In this document: in pieces, positions 60,663-64,000 of the stretch
Layout: each line of letters opens with the position of its first letter
Position numbering within the stretch: the stretch's first letter is position 1
From: Xanthomonas campestris pv. phormiicola
GTDB lineage: Bacteria > Pseudomonadota > Gammaproteobacteria > Xanthomonadales > Xanthomonadaceae
Direction of reading: 5' to 3'
Length of the DNA stretch: 64,000 nt
NCBI GenBank assembly: GCA_025666215.1
Contig: CP102593.1
Location: 2,059,001-2,123,000, forward strand
The notes under the pieces: generated by a model
Seen by the model: the letters and a program-made list of their open reading frames with translations, nothing else
What the model was told of the DNA's origin: nothing
Database searches by the model: none
Translations under genes and position numbers: made by a program

Positions 60663-62042
60663 TCACACCGTCCGCAGGTACCACCGGTAATCCAGATCGC
60701 TCACCTGCGCATGGAAATCCAGCATCTCGCGGCGTTTCTGCTGGCCGTAGACGTGGCGGAAGCGGCTACCGAATTGCTCGGCGACGAAGTCGCTGGCGAG
60801 GAATCCGGCGATCGCGCCGCGCCAGTCAGGATGGCGGATCTGCGTCTGTTCGTAAGCGTTGCCCTGCACCGGCGGGCCTGGGTCGAAACCCTGCTGCAGG
60901 CCGTGCCCGATGCCGGCCAGCACCGCCGCGGCGACCAGATACGGATTGGCGTCGGCGCCGGCGATGCGGTGCTCGATGCGGGTATTGGCCGGATCGCTGT
61001 ACGGCACCCGCATCGCCACGGTGCGGTTGTTGAAGCCCCAGCTGTCGTTGAGCGGCACGAACGCATTGGGCACGAAGCGGCGGTAGCTGTTGGCGTGCGG
61101 GGCGAACAGCAGCAGGCAGTCGTCGGCGCTGCGCTGCAGCCCGCCGATGGCATGGCGCAATGCGTCGGCCGGCGCCTGCGGGGTGCCGGCGAAGACGTTG
61201 TCGCCGGCCTCGTCGAGCAGGCTCACGTGCAGGTGCAGGCCGCTGCCGGACTGCGCGGCGAACGGCTTGGCCATGAAGCTGGCGAGCAGGCCCTGCTGCT
61301 GCGCGATCGCCTTGATCGCGCGCTTGAGCATCAGCGCGTCGTCGCAGGCGGCGAGCGCGTCGCCGCGGTGCTTGAGGTTGATCTCGAACTGGCCGGGCGC
61401 GTACTCGGCGACCGCGGTATCGGCGGGGATGCCCTGCGCGCGGCAGGCCTGCGCGACCGCGTCGGTGAAGCCGCGCTGGTCGTCCAGTTCCTGCATGTAG
61501 TAGACCTGGGTGCTGTCGTTGCGCAGCCCGGTGTGCGCCTGCAGCGGCGGTTGCGGGCGGCCATCGGCATCGGCGCGCGGATCGAACAGGTAGAACTCCA
61601 GTTCCACCGCGATCACCGGGGTCAGCCCGCGCGCGCGCAGCCGCGCCAGCACCCGCGCCAGCACTTCGCGCGGGGCGATGTCCAGCGGGTCACCGGCGCC
61701 GTCGCGCATCGCCAGCAGCAACTGCGCCGACGGCACCGGCGCCCACGGCACCGGCTGCAGCGTGCCGGGGACCGGGAAGCACAGCCGGTCCTCGTCGCCG
61801 ATGGCGTAGCCCAGGCCGGTCTCCTCGACCGTGTTGCCGGTGATGTCGGTGGCGATCAGCGACATCGGCAGGCATACGCCGTCGCGATAGACCTTTTCCA
61901 GCGCGTCGCGGGCGATGCGCTTGCCGCGCAGCAGGCCGTTGCCGTCCGGCAGCAGCAGGTCGATCTGTTCGCAGCCGGGGATGCGCTGCAGGGCCCGGGC
62001 GGCGTCCGGGGGCAGGGGCGGAGCGTCGTGGGTGCGGGTCAT
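60663..62042 (-). CDS. puuA: Gamma-glutamylputrescine synthetase PuuA (GS family)
   Basis: 459-residue glutamine-synthetase-fold ligase joining glutamate to putrescine with ATP. Catalytic-domain motifs: AVELEFYLF (metal Glu pair), GQFEINLKH, GSGLHLHVSL and NPYLVAAAVLAGI. The adenylylation loop of true GlnA is absent. With puuB, puuC and puuD this gives the glutamylated putrescine route. Divergent from puuD across a 259-bp gap. Confidence 0.9.
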   Translation of the reverse strand: MTRTHDAPPLPPDAARALQRIPGCEQIDLLLPDGNGLLRGKRIARDALEKVYRDGVCLPMSLIATDITGNTVEETGLGYAIGDEDRLCFPVPGTLQPVPWAPVPSAQLLLAMRDGAGDPLDIAPREVLARVLARLRARGLTPVIAVELEFYLFDPRADADGRPQPPLQAHTGLRNDSTQVYYMQELDDQRGFTDAVAQACRAQGIPADTAVAEYAPGQFEINLKHRGDALAACDDALMLKRAIKAIAQQQGLLASFMAKPFAAQSGSGLHLHVSLLDEAGDNVFAGTPQAPADALRHAIGGLQRSADDCLLLFAPHANSYRRFVPNAFVPLNDSWGFNNRTVAMRVPYSDPANTRIEHRIAGADANPYLVAAAVLAGIGHGLQQGFDPGPPVQGNAYEQTQIRHPDWRGAIAGFLASDFVAEQFGSRFRHVYGQQKRREMLDFHAQVSDLDYRWYLRTV

Positions 62043-62243
62043 GGTGGCGGCCTGCGGGAGTGCGACGAGCTTAGCAGAGCGGGGTTCGCGTCAAGAATAC
62101 TCAACAGGTCGAGGCGCCGGCAGCGTGGGATGCGCCGGGTGCCGCGTCTGCGTGCCGGCCATCGCGATCCTGTAATAAAGCGCGCTGCGCCGGATACGGG
62201 CAGTGGCCGTGCGCCCGCGCCCACCGCCATGCGCCGCTGTGGC

Positions 62244-62263
62244 GTGTTGTAAAAATAAAACGC
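62244..62263 (+). promoter_or_regulatory. Weak relative of the puuR-region operator before puuD
   Basis: GTGTTGTAAAAATAAAACGC matches 14 of 20 positions of the site at 45931-45950 as written on the plus strand. It lies 38 bp before the puuD start, in the puuA/puuD divergent gap (62043-62301), where no other clear signal was seen. Confidence 0.3.
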
Positions 62264-62301
62264 CCGGGGTAACTTGCGGCGACGCCACACGAGCTCTTCG
62301 C

Positions 62302-63057
62302 ATGGCTGTATCGCCCCTGGTCGGCCTGTCGACCGATCGCAAGCTCATCGGCCAGCATCCGTTCCTGGTCGCTGGAGAAAAGTACCTGCGTGCCGCGGTC
62401 GACGGCGCCGGGGTGACGCCGGTGCTGCTGCCGTCGCTGCAGCCGCCGGTCGCGCCGCGCGACTGGCTGGTGCGGCTGGACGGCCTGTTGCTGACCGGCG
62501 CGGTCAGCAACATCGAACCGCATCATTACGGCGACGAACCCAGCTGGCTCGGCAATCCGCACGATCCGGCGCGCGACGCCAACACGCTGGACCTGATCCC
62601 GCAGGCGATCGCGCTCGGCCTGCCGATCCTGGCGATCTGCCGCGGCTTCCAGGAAGTCAACGTGGCCCTGGGCGGCACCCTGCACCAGAAGGTGCACGCG
62701 GTGCCCGGGCTGTCGGATCATCGCGAGGACACCCAGGCCGCGCTGGACCTGCAGTACGCGCCGGTGCACGAGGTGACCCTGAGCGAAGGCGGCTGGCTGG
62801 CGGACATCGCCGGCAGGGAGCGGGTGCGGGTCAACTCGCTGCACGGGCAGGGCGTGGCCCGGCTCGGCGGCGACCTGATCGTGGAGGCACGCGCGCCGGA
62901 CGGATTGATCGAGGCGTTCCGCGGTATCGGTCCCGGCTTCCTGCTGGGCGTACAGTGGCATCCGGAATGGCGCGTCCTCGACGACCCGTTCTACCTGGGC
63001 ATCTTCCAATCCTTCGGCGATGCCTGTCGCCACTACGCGGCTCGCCGCACGCACTGA
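62302..63057 (+). CDS. puuD: Gamma-glutamyl-GABA hydrolase PuuD
   Basis: 251-residue class I glutamine-amidotransferase-like hydrolase releasing GABA (or another amino acid) from the gamma-glutamyl form. Nucleophile Cys113 in AICRGFQE, and the His/Glu of QWHPEW. Longer frame to 62203 rejected because the family begins at SPLVGLSTDR. 13 bp before the next synthetase gene, so the two are an operon. Confidence 0.92.
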   Translation: MAVSPLVGLSTDRKLIGQHPFLVAGEKYLRAAVDGAGVTPVLLPSLQPPVAPRDWLVRLDGLLLTGAVSNIEPHHYGDEPSWLGNPHDPARDANTLDLIPQAIALGLPILAICRGFQEVNVALGGTLHQKVHAVPGLSDHREDTQAALDLQYAPVHEVTLSEGGWLADIAGRERVRVNSLHGQGVARLGGDLIVEARAPDGLIEAFRGIGPGFLLGVQWHPEWRVLDDPFYLGIFQSFGDACRHYAARRTH

Positions 63058-63070
63058 ATCGAATTCCCCC

Positions 63071-64000
63071 ATGGCCAGCCGACCGCGCTCCCGCAAGAAC
63101 ACCCCCGAACAGCAGGAAAGCTCGCTGCGCCGTTGGCTGAAGGATCGCCACATCACCGAGGTCGAGTGCCTGGTGCCGGACATCACCGGCAACGCACGCG
63201 GCAAGATCATTCCCGCGGCCAAGTTCTCCCACGACTACGGCACGCGCCTGCCCGAGGGCATCTTCGCCACCACCGTCACCGGCGAGTATCCCGACGACTA
63301 CTACGACCTGACCTCGCCGTCGGACTCGGACATGCAGCTGCGCCCGGACCCGGATACGGTGCGGATGGTGCCGTGGGCCACCGACCCGACCGCGCAGGTG
63401 ATCCACGACTGCTACACCAAGGACGGCCAGCCGCACGACCTGGCGCCGCGCAACGTCCTGCGCGGCGTGCTGCAGGCCTATGCGGAGCTCGGCCTGAAAC
63501 CGGTGGTCGCCCCGGAACTGGAATTCTTCCTGGTGCAGAAGAACACCGATCCGGACTTCCCGCTGCTGCCGCCGGCCGGCCGCTCGGGGCGGCCGGAGAC
63601 GGCGCGGCAGTCGTACTCGATCGACGCGGTCAACGAATTCGACCCGATCCTGGACCTGATGTACGACTATTGCGACGCGATGGAACTGGACGTGGACACC
63701 TTGATCCACGAATCCGGCGCGGCGCAGCTGGAGGTCAACTTCACCCATTCCGATGCGCTGTCGCGCGCCGACCAGGTATTCCTGTTCAAGCGCACGATGC
63801 GCGAGGCGGCGATGCGCCACGGCGTCTACGCCACGTTCCTGGCCAAGCCGATGGAGAACGAGCCGGGCAGCGCGATGCACATCCACCAGAGCCTGGTCGA
63901 CAAGCACGGCAAGAACGTGTTCAGCGGGCGCCGCGCCGGCGAGTACAGCCGCACCTTCGCGCACTACCTGGCGGGGTTGCAGAAGTACGTGCCGATGGCG
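63071..64000 (+). CDS. Second PuuA-like glutamine synthetase (3' end outside window)
   Basis: First 310 codons of a GS-fold ligase, open to the window end. N-terminal beta-grasp (ITEVECLVPDITGNARGK), then VAPELEFFLVQ, AAQLEVNFTHSD, and SAMHIHQSLVDKHGKN. Of the gamma-glutamylpolyamine synthetase class rather than GlnA. A paralogue of the puuA 1 kb upstream but quite different in sequence, so it may act on another amine (spermidine, cadaverine or ethanolamine). Confidence 0.88.
   Translation, partial: MASRPRSRKNTPEQQESSLRRWLKDRHITEVECLVPDITGNARGKIIPAAKFSHDYGTRLPEGIFATTVTGEYPDDYYDLTSPSDSDMQLRPDPDTVRMVPWATDPTAQVIHDCYTKDGQPHDLAPRNVLRGVLQAYAELGLKPVVAPELEFFLVQKNTDPDFPLLPPAGRSGRPETARQSYSIDAVNEFDPILDLMYDYCDAMELDVDTLIHESGAAQLEVNFTHSDALSRADQVFLFKRTMREAAMRHGVYATFLAKPMENEPGSAMHIHQSLVDKHGKNVFSGRRAGEYSRTFAHYLAGLQKYVPMA

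Overview
The window is a high-GC chromosomal segment of a gammaproteobacterium, almost certainly a xanthomonad (Xanthomonas or a close relative). This is inferred from gene content and style, not from a database search: two adjacent PstS phosphate-binding proteins beside an OprP-type porin, many c-di-GMP and two-component proteins, palindromic intergenic repeats of the form GTGGGAGCGACTTCAGTCGCGAC, and a CHASE-domain hybrid kinase paired with an HD-GYP regulator. No rRNA, tRNA, transposase, phage gene or CRISPR array was found.

Layout. 1-5.4 kb: an OmpR-type regulator (cut by the window edge), its overlapping histidine kinase, and a large beta-propeller diguanylate cyclase. 5.4-6.0 kb: a lower-GC patch with a small membrane-protein gene broken by a frameshift. 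6.1-9.7 kb: RNase T, then the overlapping bufA-bufB-bufC genes, which encode a Cys-containing precursor peptide with three EGxCG motifs, an MNIO (DUF692) modifying enzyme and its DUF2063 partner; an RcnB-like periplasmic protein lies upstream. 9.8-17.5 kb: the phosphate block phoU, pstB, pstA, pstC, pstS, a second pstS, and a divergent phosphate porin, with PhoB-box-like sites in front of both pstS genes and the porin. 17.6-20.4 kb: a beta-carbonic anhydrase and a SulP anion transporter. 20.6-33.7 kb: mainly housekeeping genes (nth, an enoyl-CoA hydratase, an FKBP-like protein, nudL, a rhodanese, ampD, MOSC, GNAT, ABC-F, rlmKL). 32.7-37.9 kb: the CHASE hybrid kinase and HD-GYP regulator. 38-41.8 kb: DUF445, VOC, a ParB-like protein, EthD and a hypothetical protein.

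41.8-64 kb is dominated by amine catabolism. An omega-amino acid:pyruvate transaminase, alanine dehydrogenase and CoA-acylating semialdehyde dehydrogenase form a closed loop taking beta-alanine to acetyl-CoA while recycling alanine to pyruvate. A PuuR-type regulator and PuuC aldehyde dehydrogenase are divergent from them. Further on lie PuuB, PuuA, PuuD and a second PuuA-like glutamine synthetase that runs off the window. Between the two halves sits a formate-type module: a LysR/ModE-like regulator, an OFA-family transporter, FdhD and a molybdopterin oxidoreductase. An MHS transporter and a REC-REC-GGDEF protein follow.

The observations most worth following are the bufABC cluster, a pair of matching operator-like sites in the divergent transaminase/puuR region with a weaker copy before puuD, the probable second RpfC/RpfG-like signalling pair, and three inverted pairs of a 7-bp tandem repeat, one of which runs into the coding sequence of puuB.
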